A stretch of DNA of 61,734 nucleotides. It comes from a virus. The stretch covers positions 1-61,734 of IMG/VR virus record IMGVR_UViG_3300022074_000037. One strand, 5' to 3'. This document shows, one piece after another, positions 53,175-61,734 of the stretch (the stretch's first letter is position 1; each line of letters starts with the position of its first letter). The notes below the pieces were generated by a model. That model searched no databases and was not told the origin of the DNA. It saw nothing but the letters and a program-made list of their open reading frames with translations. Both the position numbers and the translations under genes were made by a program.

Positions 53175-53388
53175 AGTGAAAAACTACATGATGGACATTG
53201 AAGAGAATGTCTATGACCTTGTTGGTCTTGAAGATAAGATTTCAGAATCAGAAGATGTTTCTGAAGTGAAGTCTTGGGTTGTTGACCAACTTGGACTGAA
53301 GACACATTTCGATATTGGTATCGCCGAAGGTGCGGTCACCGAAATGTGGAATGAACTTTGGGGCAACTATCAAGATTGCCCTTACTAA
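53167..53388 (+). CDS. Small early-type hypothetical protein
   Basis: 73 residues from ATG 53167, eight bases after AAGGAG (the ATG at 53161 is too close to it). Acidic helical (MDIEENVYDLVGLEDKISES ... GIAEGAVTEMWNELWGNYQD). No family. Confidence 0.7.
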   Translation: MGKVKNYMMDIEENVYDLVGLEDKISESEDVSEVKSWVVDQLGLKTHFDIGIAEGAVTEMWNELWGNYQDCPY

Positions 53389-53403
53389 GAGAGGAGAATA
53401 ATT

Positions 53404-53736
53404 ATGGGTTTACTAGTGAATGTTTATAAGGATGCGTCATCAAAGTATGATTGCACAAATGGTGGTGTCTCGTCTAGGGATATCAAAGGTCTTTGTCTGA
53501 CTAACGTGCCTGGGCCGTTTGACCCAAGTGAGGATTATCCTGCCGCACAGTTGGTGAAACAGACTTTCGGTTTTGGTTCTTCAGTGAAAGTTATTCCAGA
53601 AGAATGTGAAGGTAAACAGACTATGATGGGTGGTAACTATGCTGGAACATCCGACTCAAGGTTCAGTGATATGATTAAGTCATTTCTTGGTCACGGTTTC
53701 TATGGTGCGGTTGCAATCCACGACAGAGTAGAATAG
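53404..53736 (+). CDS. Early-type hypothetical protein
   Basis: 110 residues (LLVNVYKDASSKYDCTNGGV, SSRDIKGLCLTNVPGPFDPS). Preceded by AGAGAGGAG, a 9-base perfect complement of the CU-rich loop at 21865. Followed by a tRNA and a terminator. Confidence 0.75.
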   Translation: MGLLVNVYKDASSKYDCTNGGVSSRDIKGLCLTNVPGPFDPSEDYPAAQLVKQTFGFGSSVKVIPEECEGKQTMMGGNYAGTSDSRFSDMIKSFLGHGFYGAVAIHDRVE

Positions 53737-53742
53737 GACAAT

Positions 53743-53820
53743 GCATCCTTAGCTCAGCTGGATTAGAGCAACGGTCTTCTAAACCGTAGGTCACAGGTTC
53801 GAGTCCTGTAGGATGCGCCA
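53743..53820 (+). tRNA. tRNA-Arg (TCT)
   Basis: 78 bases with encoded CCA. Acceptor GCATCCT/AGGATGC, D-arm GCTC/GAGC, anticodon stem ACGGT/ACCGT with loop CTTCTAA (anticodon TCT, reads AGA/AGG), T-arm ACAGG-TTCGAGT-CCTGT. Confidence 0.96.
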
Positions 53821-53823
53821 ATC

Positions 53824-53849
53824 AAGGGGGAACAATCGTTCCCCCTTTT
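53824..53849 (+). terminator. Intrinsic terminator
   Basis: Stem AAGGGGGAAC/GTTCCCCCTT, loop AATC, T-run. Separates the early-type tRNA region from the late baseplate operon. Confidence 0.93.
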
Positions 53850-53852
53850 CTG

Positions 53853-53860
53853 TATAAATA
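53853..53860 (+). promoter_or_regulatory. Late promoter TATAAATA
   Basis: Exact TATAAATA six bases before the gp5 ATG, directly after a terminator. A transcript starting here would be nearly leaderless. Confidence 0.75.
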
Positions 53861-53865
53861 TCTAT

Positions 53866-55038
53866 ATGCAGAACTTCTTAGGTAGAGATGGATTCATATG
53901 GTTTACTGGTGTTGTCGAGGATAGACAAGACCCAGATAAACTCGGCCGTGTTCGTGTGCGGTGCGTTGGATACCATACAGATGACGTAAATAAAATTCCA
54001 ACAACGGATTTACCTTGGGCATGGGTTATGATGCCGACAACCACTTCTTCTATGGGTGGATTGGGTGAAGGTATGCCGTTTATCGTTGAAGGTAGTTGGG
54101 TTGTAGGTTTCTGGCGTGACCCAGATAATATGCAAGAACCAATTGTTATCGGAACATTACCAGGCGTTCCATCTGAAACACAAAAGGTTGACACTGGTTT
54201 CAATGACCCTCGTAGTGAAAGTGCGGAACAAAGTGAAGGTGCATACAAATACAAACCAGACTTTGGGCCTTATCCTTTACGAACTAATGATAGTGACGTA
54301 TCCAGACTTGCAAAGAATGACACAAACAATATTCATACAGAGATTCAAGAACGTGATGGTGCGGTAACAGAAGGCGTACCAACCGCAAACGAAAAAGAAA
54401 TATATTCTGGTAAAGCAATCGCAACCAACATTGACCCATCTGCAACAACGTGGAAAGAACCAAAGACTACGGATGATTCCGTTAGAGGTGCAGATGCAAC
54501 AGGCCGCAATCCAGAAACAAAAGAAAATAGAACTGCTCCTTACAAAAGACGCAACACGGAATATCCATACAACCGTACATACGAAACAGAGAGTGGCCAC
54601 ATTGTTGAGTTTGATGACACACCATATGCGGAACGTATCTATGAGAAACACAAGAGTGGAACATTCAGAGAGATTGATGCAGACGGTAATGTGGTCACAA
54701 GAGTTGTAGGAAACAACTATGAGATTATTGCAGGCGCAAACTTTGTCAACGTCAAGGGTGATGTCAATCTTACAATCGACTCAAACTGCAAGACTTATAT
54801 TAAAGGTGATTGGGATATTCAAGTTGATGGTAATGTCAATGAGGTAATCAAAGGAACACTAACACAAGATGTTACAGGTGCAGTGTCAGAAACGTATAAA
54901 GATACAAAGACCGAAAATGTAACTGGTGCTGTTACTGAAACATATGCCGCAAACCAAACTACAAACATAACAGGAACACTAGACTTGGATGCTTCTTCTG
55001 AAGTAGACATTGATGCTGGTGTTATTAACTTAAACTAG
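53866..55038 (+). CDS. 5: Baseplate central spike (gp5-like, no lysozyme domain)
   Basis: 390 residues. An N-terminal OB-fold (IWFTGVVEDRQDPDKLGRVR-VRCVG ... MPTTTSSMGGLGEGMPF) as in gp5/VgrG, a polar middle, and a C-terminal triple beta-helix with repeating short strands (VNVKGDVNLTIDSNCKTYIK; VTGAVSETYKDTKTENVTGA). T4 gp5 carries a lysozyme between these parts; here that domain is absent and only an unstructured stretch of about 100 residues is present. The PAAR tip gene follows. Confidence 0.88.
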   Translation: MQNFLGRDGFIWFTGVVEDRQDPDKLGRVRVRCVGYHTDDVNKIPTTDLPWAWVMMPTTTSSMGGLGEGMPFIVEGSWVVGFWRDPDNMQEPIVIGTLPGVPSETQKVDTGFNDPRSESAEQSEGAYKYKPDFGPYPLRTNDSDVSRLAKNDTNNIHTEIQERDGAVTEGVPTANEKEIYSGKAIATNIDPSATTWKEPKTTDDSVRGADATGRNPETKENRTAPYKRRNTEYPYNRTYETESGHIVEFDDTPYAERIYEKHKSGTFREIDADGNVVTRVVGNNYEIIAGANFVNVKGDVNLTIDSNCKTYIKGDWDIQVDGNVNEVIKGTLTQDVTGAVSETYKDTKTENVTGAVTETYAANQTTNITGTLDLDASSEVDIDAGVINLN

Positions 55039-55046
55039 GATATGTC

Positions 55047-55343
55047 ATGCCCGCAGTAACAAGAGTAGGATTAGATAGTCATGTAGGTCACGCAAGTCCT
55101 ACACCAAATCCATTTCACAAAACCGCATATGCATCTGGTTCTTCAAATGTAAATACTAATGGAGCCGCAACAGTTCGTATTGGGGATGCGACAGGTTGTG
55201 GTGACCCAGCAGTTGGTGGTTCTGGTACAGTTTTTGTAAATGGTATTGGTGTTCACAGACAGGGTGATGGAACAGGTGGTCATGGAAGTTGGGTGCCGAA
55301 TGCGTCTGCTTCTGGTTCACCAAATGTTAATGCTGGTGGATAA
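55047..55343 (+). CDS. PAAR spike-tip protein (gp5.4-like)
   Basis: 98 residues, rich in Gly, Asn and His. VGHASPTPNPFHKTAYASGS, TVRIGDATGCGDPAVGGSG and GIGVHRQGDGTGGHG show the PAAR-type repeats with His/Cys that bind a metal at the tip. It sharpens the gp5 spike for membrane puncture. Confidence 0.9.
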   Translation: MPAVTRVGLDSHVGHASPTPNPFHKTAYASGSSNVNTNGAATVRIGDATGCGDPAVGGSGTVFVNGIGVHRQGDGTGGHGSWVPNASASGSPNVNAGG

Positions 55344-55373
55344 ACGGACTAAATAATAAAAAGAGAGACTAAG

Positions 55374-55814
55374 ATGACAGTACAATCCGCATACAGAGAT
55401 GCACAGGCAACAAACGATACTAATCGTAATGCACAGGTGTACAAAGATTTAAATCTTAACTTTACAAAACATCCTATCAAAAGAGATTTGGTGCCTTTGT
55501 CAAATGCGGCCGCTGTTAAAAGAAGTGTAAGAAACCTTGTTCAGTATGGTCACTTTGAAAAACCTTTTCATCCAGAGATTGGTTCTGGTGTTCGTGACCT
55601 TTTGTTTGAGAACATGACTCCCTTCACTGCAAATACTCTTGCAAGAAAGATTGAGGATGTAATTACAAACTTTGAACCTAGAGCGTTACTCGCTGGGGTT
55701 GAAGTTATACCAAGATTTGATAACAATCAATATGAGGTGACAGTGGAGTTTTATATCCAGAATGCTCCTGCCGAACTTCAAGATTTATCATTCACATTAG
55801 AGAGAATTAGATAA
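55374..55814 (+). CDS. 25: Baseplate wedge protein (T4 gp25-like)
   Basis: 146 residues. DLNLNFTKHPIKRDLVPLSN, AAAVKRSVRNLVQYGHFEKP, FHPEIGSGVRDLLFENM and IEDVITNFEPRALLAGV match gp25 with the EPR core motif that couples the baseplate to the sheath. Confidence 0.95.
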   Translation: MTVQSAYRDAQATNDTNRNAQVYKDLNLNFTKHPIKRDLVPLSNAAAVKRSVRNLVQYGHFEKPFHPEIGSGVRDLLFENMTPFTANTLARKIEDVITNFEPRALLAGVEVIPRFDNNQYEVTVEFYIQNAPAELQDLSFTLERIR

Positions 55815-55815
55815 G

Positions 55816-57717
55816 ATGGCAAGCACAGATAAAAGACTTAATGTCACCGAATTAGATTTTGATGATATCAAAACGAATCTAAAAACATTTATGCGTAACC
55901 AAGATGAGTTTACGGATTATGATTTTGAAGGTTCTGGTATCAATGCATTAATGGACTTACTTGCATATAATACACATTACCTTGCAATGAATGTCAACAT
56001 GGCTGCAAACGAAATGTTTCTGGATACCGCTTCGGTTCGTGCGTCTGTTGTTTCTCATGCAAAGACTTTAGGATACACACCAAACTCTGCAAGAGCTCCG
56101 ATTGGTACAATCAATGTATCTCTGAATAGTTTCCCATCAACATTAACTACTGCAACAATTCCAGCAGAAACAGTTTTCACTGCAAGTGTTGATGATGTGT
56201 CTTATCAGTTCGTAACAATATCTGAAGTCACTATACCTGTTGCGAATGGTATTCTTTCATTTTCAAATATTCCAATCTATGAGGGAACATTCACAAAGAA
56301 CAGATACACTGTTGATATAAAGAACGTAGACCAAAAATTTAAACTTACAAGTGACCGAGCAGATACGACAACTCTAAAAGTTCAAGTATTCGATTCTGCA
56401 TCTTCATCTAACTTTACAACATATACACTTGCGACAGACATTACTCAAGTCGGTTCAACTTCTAATGTATACTTCCTACAGGAGTGTGGTGATGGTAGAT
56501 TTGAGGTTTACTTTGGTGACGGTATTGTGGGTCGTGCATTGTCTGACAATAATGTAGTGGTGTTATCATATGTGGTAACTAATAAAACCAAAGCAAACGG
56601 TGCAACCAACTTTAGAACAACCGCAACTATTTCTGGTATTACAAATGTTACAACAACAACTGTATCCGCCGCATCTGGTGGAGCAGAACCAGAATCAATT
56701 CAATCAATCAAACTCAATGCACCATTAGACTATGCTGCTCAAGGTCGTGCGGTTACCCCAGAAGATTACAAGACAATTATTCCAAAGGTATATGCAAATA
56801 CAAAATCAGTTCAAGTGTGGGGTGGTGAAGATAACTCAACACCTGTCTATGGTCGTACATATATTTCTATTGTTCCAACTGCTGGTTCTATCACTGCGGC
56901 CGCTAAGGAACAAATCGTAAAAGACTTAAAGGGAACTTATGCAATTGCATCTGTGACTCCTGTTATCGTTAACCCTATAACAACCTTTGTTCGTCTTGGT
57001 GTAAATTTTAAATTCAACAAGAAGAACACAACAAAGACATCTGAAACTTTGATTAGTAATGTTACTAAGTCACTGCAAAATTATGACACAGAAAACTTAC
57101 AAAAGTTTGATGGCGTCTTTAGACATTCACAAGTAACAGGTTTGATTGATGATACTGATGATTCAATTTTATCAAATATCACAACAGTAAAACTTTCACA
57201 GTTTATCACACCTTCTCTAAATGTCAATACAAAATATACTTTAGAATTTAACAACGCAATCTACAATCCACACACTGGTCATGCATCTGCCGAGGGTGGT
57301 GTATTGTCTTCTACTGGATTTAAAATTTCTGGTAATTCAAATGAAATGTTCTTGAATGATAATGGTCAAGGTGTTGTGAGAATGTTCTACTATACTGATG
57401 GAACAACAATCACATATCAAGATGAAACTGCTGGTACTATTAATTACAAAACTGGTGTTATTGAATTAACTGCATTGAACATTACTTCTATCTCAAGTGT
57501 TGATGGTGCATCTTCTTCTAAAATTAGAATTGTTGTTACCCCAAACTCAACGGATGTAGTGGCAGTAAGAAATCAAATTTTACAGATTGACTTTGCAAAC
57601 ACAACAGTTGAATCTAGTGAGGATACAATCGCTGGTGGTGGTGCATCTGCTGGTGTCGGTTACACGACAACTAGTTCTTATACCCCAACCACATCAAGTA
57701 CAAGTAGTGGATACTAA
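55816..57717 (+). CDS. 6: Baseplate wedge protein (T4 gp6-like, gpJ family)
   Basis: 633 residues. LNVTELDFDDIKTNLKTFMR, QDEFTDYDFEGSGINALMDL-LAYNTHY, MAANEMFLDTASVRASVVS and LDYAAQGRAVTPEDYKTIIP are the gp6/J signatures. gp6 dimers form the continuous ring of the baseplate. One base after gp25. Confidence 0.95.
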   Translation: MASTDKRLNVTELDFDDIKTNLKTFMRNQDEFTDYDFEGSGINALMDLLAYNTHYLAMNVNMAANEMFLDTASVRASVVSHAKTLGYTPNSARAPIGTINVSLNSFPSTLTTATIPAETVFTASVDDVSYQFVTISEVTIPVANGILSFSNIPIYEGTFTKNRYTVDIKNVDQKFKLTSDRADTTTLKVQVFDSASSSNFTTYTLATDITQVGSTSNVYFLQECGDGRFEVYFGDGIVGRALSDNNVVVLSYVVTNKTKANGATNFRTTATISGITNVTTTTVSAASGGAEPESIQSIKLNAPLDYAAQGRAVTPEDYKTIIPKVYANTKSVQVWGGEDNSTPVYGRTYISIVPTAGSITAAAKEQIVKDLKGTYAIASVTPVIVNPITTFVRLGVNFKFNKKNTTKTSETLISNVTKSLQNYDTENLQKFDGVFRHSQVTGLIDDTDDSILSNITTVKLSQFITPSLNVNTKYTLEFNNAIYNPHTGHASAEGGVLSSTGFKISGNSNEMFLNDNGQGVVRMFYYTDGTTITYQDETAGTINYKTGVIELTALNITSISSVDGASSSKIRIVVTPNSTDVVAVRNQILQIDFANTTVESSEDTIAGGGASAGVGYTTTSSYTPTTSSTSSGY

Positions 57718-57719
57718 TA

Positions 57720-60539
57720 ATGTCCTATGATGACAATACGCTGACAAATAAATTATCTTCGTTAGTAAGAACAAGTCTGCCTGAGTTTATTCAAGCAGAC
57801 CATCCTGTATTTTCTCAGTTTATTAGAACGTATTATCAGTTCCTTGAAAGTGCAGAGGTTACTTTCAGTGAGGTTAATAATTATCTTGTTCAAGAAACAA
57901 CTTCAACCAACTTTGTCTTAGATGAGAATGGTGACAATGTTGTTCTTGAAGATTCGCAGGCCAAATTTGTTGTTGGGGAAACAATCACTGGTTTAACATC
58001 TGGTGCAACTGCAACTGTTCTTGTTGATGACGTTGATGATAATAAGCGCTTGTTTATTTCATCTCAAACTCAGTTTATCATAGGCGAAACTGTTAACGGT
58101 TCGGTATCCAATTCATCTGGAACAATTCAAACATATCGTGCAAACCCTGTACAGAACATTCAACAACTTCTTGAGTTCGCAAACGTAGATGCGACAATCT
58201 TCAAATTCCTTGACAACTTTAGAGATGCATTCTTAGATGGTGTTGTCGATAACCTTGATACTGGTGTTGACAAAAGAAAACTTATTAAAAGCATTCGTGA
58301 CTTGTATGTATCAAAAGGTACACGAAAAGGTCATGAGTTATTCTTCAGACTTTTATTTAATGATGATGCAGTTATTTCATATCCTAATGAAAATATGTTA
58401 CGGGCGTCTGATGGTGTTTGGACTTCAAGAACTATTATGCGTGTTCAAGAAACCGCTGGTAATGTTGAAGAACTTATTGGTCAAACAGTTACAGGTCAGA
58501 CTTCTGGTGCAGTTGCAATTCCAGTATCTACAATTGGTATTCGTGAAGCGTTTACTGATATCGTTGAGATTGAGATTGATACTGATACCCAGACAGGAAC
58601 ATTCGTTTCTGGTGAAACCGTAAAGGGTATTTCAAACGTATCAGACCAAGACGTTTCATTTACTGTATTCTCTATTATTACTGATGCAGATGTTTCGACA
58701 ACAGATGAAGGACAATACTATACCGCAGGGCAACAAGTTAACATTGCGTCCAGTGGTTCTCAAACTGCAACCGCAATAATCAATACAGTTGGCGCTGGTT
58801 CTGTCAATGATATTGTTATTGATGATGCTGGTTCAAACTTTGCAATTGGTGATGCAATTAATTTTGACAATAGTGGAACTGATGGTGTTGGTATTTCTGC
58901 TGAGGTTCAAGTTGTAGGTGGTGCAGTAGCGCCTGAGGCTGGTGATGTCGCACAATATGGAATGTCCTTAGATGACCATATTGTTCTTGAAGATGGAACT
59001 CAGTCGTTCATGAACGACACATATCATGGAACTAAGATAGTTCTTGAAGACGCAACCTTTGGTGATGCGCCAGGCAGTTCCGTTGCAGAACGTGGGTCTA
59101 TTACAGATGTAAGACTTATTAATGGTGGTTTTGGTTACACGAAACTTCCTACTGTTACAAGCATTACAACTAGTTCTGGTAGTGGTGCAAAACTTTTGCC
59201 GACTTCGACTTCTGGTATTGGTGCAGTAAAAGATGTTGAGATTACAAACTTTGGTTTTAATTATTCATCGGCCCCAGCGTTCAGTCCATTTAGACACGCC
59301 GTCATTAAAGATATTACAGGAACATTTTCTATTGGAGATGTGTTAACATCACACACTGGTACGGTCACTGCATTTGACAGTACACGACAATTGTTATCTA
59401 TTAATACAACTGCAAACTTATCAAACGGTAATAGTATCACAACCTCTGGTGCAAGTGCAACAATCGCTCAAGTTGATACTCCAACAATCACTCCACAAGT
59501 CGGTACTGTTGCAACAACCTCTGGTGAGTTCTTAGGTGAACGTGGTAAGATTTCATCTGATGTGATGAGAGTACAAGATAGTTTCTATTATCAAGATTAC
59601 TCGTATGTGGTTAGAGTTGGTGAATCAATTAACACATGGAGAAACGCAATCAAGAGAACAGTCCATCCTGCTGGTTGGGCGGTCTTTGGTGAGGTTTCAA
59701 TTGTATCATCTGTAACTGCTGGTATAAATGCGTTCACTGCCGGTGACCTTAGTGTACCAGAAGGAACATTCACACCAGAACTTGCATCTCTCTTTACTAC
59801 AGTATTTACAACTATCTTTGGTAGAAGACTTGGTACGGTAGATGATGGAACTTCAGTTCGTGCAACACCTTCAGTTGGTTCTGACGCAATCTTATCTAAC
59901 ACTGAACGTGACCTTACTCTTACAAGAATTAATACAATTAGTGTTGGTGTGGTTCGTGCAAACGCAAACTTGGGTATCGGGCCTACTCTGGAAAACCTTG
60001 CAAAGTATGCCTTTGCGGTTGAACCCATGTTGACAGATTCAGAACTTGCACATTATCCAAACTTTAGAAGAACTGCAAGAAGTGGTGAGAACGACAGAGC
60101 ATATTATAACATTGAACAGTTCAAACATTTCAGAATTAATCAAGTATCAGAACGTGGTGGAAATGTAGATAGTTTTGATGATACAACTCAGAAGTTTGAT
60201 TCTGACCAAGAGGGGTTTGATGCAAGTGATGTTAATATTCCACAGGCCGCATTTACCACAAGGATTAATGTACCGCCTCCTGGCGAGATTAATATCAGTT
60301 CAACTAGTTCTACCAGTAACTTCTCAGATTCATTTATCACATTTGATGATACGATTAATGAATTCTCAGAAAGTGGTAGTTCAAGTGCAACTCCAACTGT
60401 GACTGACTTCTCTGAAACACTAGTCACTTTTGATAATAATGCAGAGAAATTTGATGAACAGACTGCTGGTGTTCCAGTAGACTTTAGTACGATAGCAAAT
60501 ACATTCGACCAGACAGTAATTACGATGGACGATGGTTAA
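57720..60539 (+). CDS. Large baseplate wedge/tail structural protein (gp7 position)
   Basis: 939 residues. SSLVRTSLPEFIQADHPVFS-QFIRTYYQFLE and RKLIKSIRDLYVSKGTRKGH-ELFFRLLFND form an N-terminal helical domain; the rest is beta-rich with repeated VGETI-GLTSGATATVLV-like and IGDVLTSHTGTVTAF-like strands, and a C-terminal part with recurring ITFDDT/VTFDNN motifs. By its place after gp6 it corresponds to gp7, but sequence identity with gp7 is not evident. Confidence 0.75.
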   Translation: MSYDDNTLTNKLSSLVRTSLPEFIQADHPVFSQFIRTYYQFLESAEVTFSEVNNYLVQETTSTNFVLDENGDNVVLEDSQAKFVVGETITGLTSGATATVLVDDVDDNKRLFISSQTQFIIGETVNGSVSNSSGTIQTYRANPVQNIQQLLEFANVDATIFKFLDNFRDAFLDGVVDNLDTGVDKRKLIKSIRDLYVSKGTRKGHELFFRLLFNDDAVISYPNENMLRASDGVWTSRTIMRVQETAGNVEELIGQTVTGQTSGAVAIPVSTIGIREAFTDIVEIEIDTDTQTGTFVSGETVKGISNVSDQDVSFTVFSIITDADVSTTDEGQYYTAGQQVNIASSGSQTATAIINTVGAGSVNDIVIDDAGSNFAIGDAINFDNSGTDGVGISAEVQVVGGAVAPEAGDVAQYGMSLDDHIVLEDGTQSFMNDTYHGTKIVLEDATFGDAPGSSVAERGSITDVRLINGGFGYTKLPTVTSITTSSGSGAKLLPTSTSGIGAVKDVEITNFGFNYSSAPAFSPFRHAVIKDITGTFSIGDVLTSHTGTVTAFDSTRQLLSINTTANLSNGNSITTSGASATIAQVDTPTITPQVGTVATTSGEFLGERGKISSDVMRVQDSFYYQDYSYVVRVGESINTWRNAIKRTVHPAGWAVFGEVSIVSSVTAGINAFTAGDLSVPEGTFTPELASLFTTVFTTIFGRRLGTVDDGTSVRATPSVGSDAILSNTERDLTLTRINTISVGVVRANANLGIGPTLENLAKYAFAVEPMLTDSELAHYPNFRRTARSGENDRAYYNIEQFKHFRINQVSERGGNVDSFDDTTQKFDSDQEGFDASDVNIPQAAFTTRINVPPPGEINISSTSSTSNFSDSFITFDDTINEFSESGSSSATPTVTDFSETLVTFDNNAEKFDEQTAGVPVDFSTIANTFDQTVITMDDG

Positions 60540-60546
60540 CAAACCT

Positions 60547-60566
60547 TATAAATAAAGGTATAAATA
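60547..60566 (+). promoter_or_regulatory. Tandem late promoters
   Basis: Two TATAAATA copies 12 bases apart (60547-60554 and 60559-60566), followed by TAGGAG and ATG at 60587. Confidence 0.75.
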
Positions 60567-60586
60567 TACTCTAGGAGAAACCAAAA

Positions 60587-61540
60587 ATGGCATATCAAGC
60601 AATCGGGCGTGGTTCTTCAGCCAATGACGGAACAGGTGATGACCTTCGTAGTGGCGCAGGCAAAATCAACGCCAACTTTGTAGAAGTATACACCAAGCTC
60701 GGTGATGGTTCTACTCTTACGTCTGACACAGTAGGTTTACTTGCTGCAACTCAGACTATGACTAACAAAACTTTAACTGCACCTACAATCAATGGTGTTG
60801 TTGGTGGTACAACTACTTCCCAAACAATTACAACTCTGACTACTGAAGGTATTCAGAATGCAACTGGTGAGTTAGAAATTACTGCCGCAAACCAAGTAGT
60901 AGAGATTCAAGGTGGTGGTTCAAACTCTGGTGCAATCACTCTTAACTGTGAACAAAACTCTCACGGTCAAAAGATTATCGCACAACCGCATAGTGCCGGT
61001 GTGACAAACACCTTGACACTTCCTGCCGGTGGCAATCAAGAACTGGTTGGTACTACTGCAACTCAAACACTTGCTGCAAAAACTTTAACATTACCGCAAA
61101 TTAATGATACATCTTCTGACCACCAATATGTGTTCGCAGTATCAGAACTTGCGGCCGATAGAACTGTAACTCTTCCGTTACTTGCTGGTAATGATGAGTT
61201 TGTCTTCAAAGACCATGCAGTTACAATGACTAACAAAACTATGGGTGCAATGTTCGGTACAGTACAAGCACTTTCTGGTGCTGGTGCAGTGGATATCACT
61301 TCGTTGATTACACAAGTTACTACAACTGGTGCAGATGCATTGACACTTGCTAACGGTGCAAACGGTCAAATGAAAATTATTACTATGGTTGCAGACGGTG
61401 GAGATGGAACTCTCACTCCAGCAACTTTTGCAAACGGAACAACAATTACATTCAATGATGTTGGTGATAGTGTACTCTTAGTATACAATACAACTGGTGG
61501 ATGGGCAGCTGTATCTAATGTTGGATGCACAATCGCATAA
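60587..61540 (+). CDS. Fibre-type structural protein
   Basis: 317 residues, Thr/Ala/Gly/Asn-rich, with short repeats (TMTNKTLTAPTINGVVGG; AAKTLTLPQI; MTNKTMGAM). The TMTNKTL type repeat is common in phage head- and tail-fibre proteins. Its C-terminal 80 residues resemble the end of the 708-1187 product. Expressed from tandem late promoters. Confidence 0.78.
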   Translation: MAYQAIGRGSSANDGTGDDLRSGAGKINANFVEVYTKLGDGSTLTSDTVGLLAATQTMTNKTLTAPTINGVVGGTTTSQTITTLTTEGIQNATGELEITAANQVVEIQGGGSNSGAITLNCEQNSHGQKIIAQPHSAGVTNTLTLPAGGNQELVGTTATQTLAAKTLTLPQINDTSSDHQYVFAVSELAADRTVTLPLLAGNDEFVFKDHAVTMTNKTMGAMFGTVQALSGAGAVDITSLITQVTTTGADALTLANGANGQMKIITMVADGGDGTLTPATFANGTTITFNDVGDSVLLVYNTTGGWAAVSNVGCTIA

Positions 61541-61550
61541 GGGGTAGACA

Positions 61551-61734
61551 ATGGCAATTGATACTATTGGTACAAACGCAATCGCAAATGATGCTGTAAC
61601 TGCTGCAAAGATTCCTGCTGGTGCGGTTGATGCCGATATCACTGCAATTCCAGATGGTTCGGTGACAACTGCAAAGATTGCTGATAATGCTGTAACTTCT
61701 GCAAAGGCACTAAACCTTGGTCGTAGGAATCTTG
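61551..61734 (+). CDS. Tail fibre-like protein, N-terminal fragment (runs off the right edge)
   Basis: The first 61 residues are visible: AIDTIGTNAIANDAVTAAKI, PAGAVDADITAIPDGSVTTA and KIADNAVTSAKALNLG. The DNAVTSAK repeats are typical of phage tail fibre/collar proteins. GGGGT Shine-Dalgarno. The rest lies outside the window. Confidence 0.8.
   Translation, partial: MAIDTIGTNAIANDAVTAAKIPAGAVDADITAIPDGSVTTAKIADNAVTSAKALNLGRRNL

Noticed and set aside
1-61734. Insertion sequences, integrase, attachment sites or CRISPR arrays
   Set aside because: No transposase, integrase, terminal inverted repeats or spacer-repeat arrays were seen on either strand.

Overview
This window is a large part of the genome of a T4-like (tevenvirus-type) myovirus, most likely marine. 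Recognisable T4 homologues are primase gp61, RNase H, gp59 helicase loader, gp33 late coactivator, single-strand binding protein gp32, head completion gp4, and baseplate/tail proteins gp26, gp48, gp54-like, gp53, gp5, a PAAR tip, gp25, gp6 and a gp7-position protein. They sit among the auxiliary genes usual in marine T4-like phages: phoH, thyX, nrdA/nrdB, mazG and a 5'-nucleotidase. The host is inferred to be a proteobacterium, probably an alphaproteobacterium. The phage carries a circularly permuted two-piece tmRNA (characteristic of alphaproteobacteria, though also known in some cyanobacteria and betaproteobacteria) and a pseudoazurin-like cupredoxin, and there are no photosynthesis genes in the window.

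Layout. 1-3785: end of the virion/fibre region and a run of conserved probable virion proteins. 3782-5999: lysis-type module (small membrane protein, i-spanin/o-spanin pair, class 3 lipase). 6079-9560: exported and membrane-anchored coiled-coil proteins, including a 662-residue protein with eight 22-residue Cys repeats. 9579-14906: primase, ribonucleotide reductase with an embedded A-type Fe-S carrier, glutaredoxin-NrdB fusion, nuclease. 15026-16468: cassette with pseudoazurin and a Na/Pi-cotransporter-like half protein. 16574-24567: early-type small genes, two candidate small RNAs, lipoproteins, ribosomal protein bS21, RNase H, zincin, SleB-like hydrolase. 24696-32533: PhoH, GH108 endolysin, PD-(D/E)XK exonuclease, thermonuclease, tmRNA, a structured non-coding region, gp33, gp59, ThyX, gp32. 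32675-33569: membrane proteins. 33566-38485 (minus strand): tape-measure-like protein, EF-hand membrane protein, tail assembly chaperone pair with a predicted -1 frameshift, tail tube initiator, gp4. 38529-41497: gp48, gp53, hub. 41565-53736: kinase, zincin, nucleotidase, many small early-type genes, ParB-like protein, MazG, three tRNAs. 53866-61734: gp5, PAAR, gp25, gp6, gp7-like and fibre-type proteins running off the right edge.

Regulation visible in sequence. Early-type operons start at TTGACA/TTGACT-N17-TATAAT-like promoters, and seven of these share a 13-bp palindrome TGTT-N5-AACA between -35 and -10. Late-type operons start at TATAAATA/CATAAATA, matching the T4 gp55/gp33 late system. 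Intrinsic terminators, several built on the same CCCTTG-ATTTA-CAAGGG hairpin, separate modules. Coding is very dense, with ATGA/TAATG overlaps throughout.
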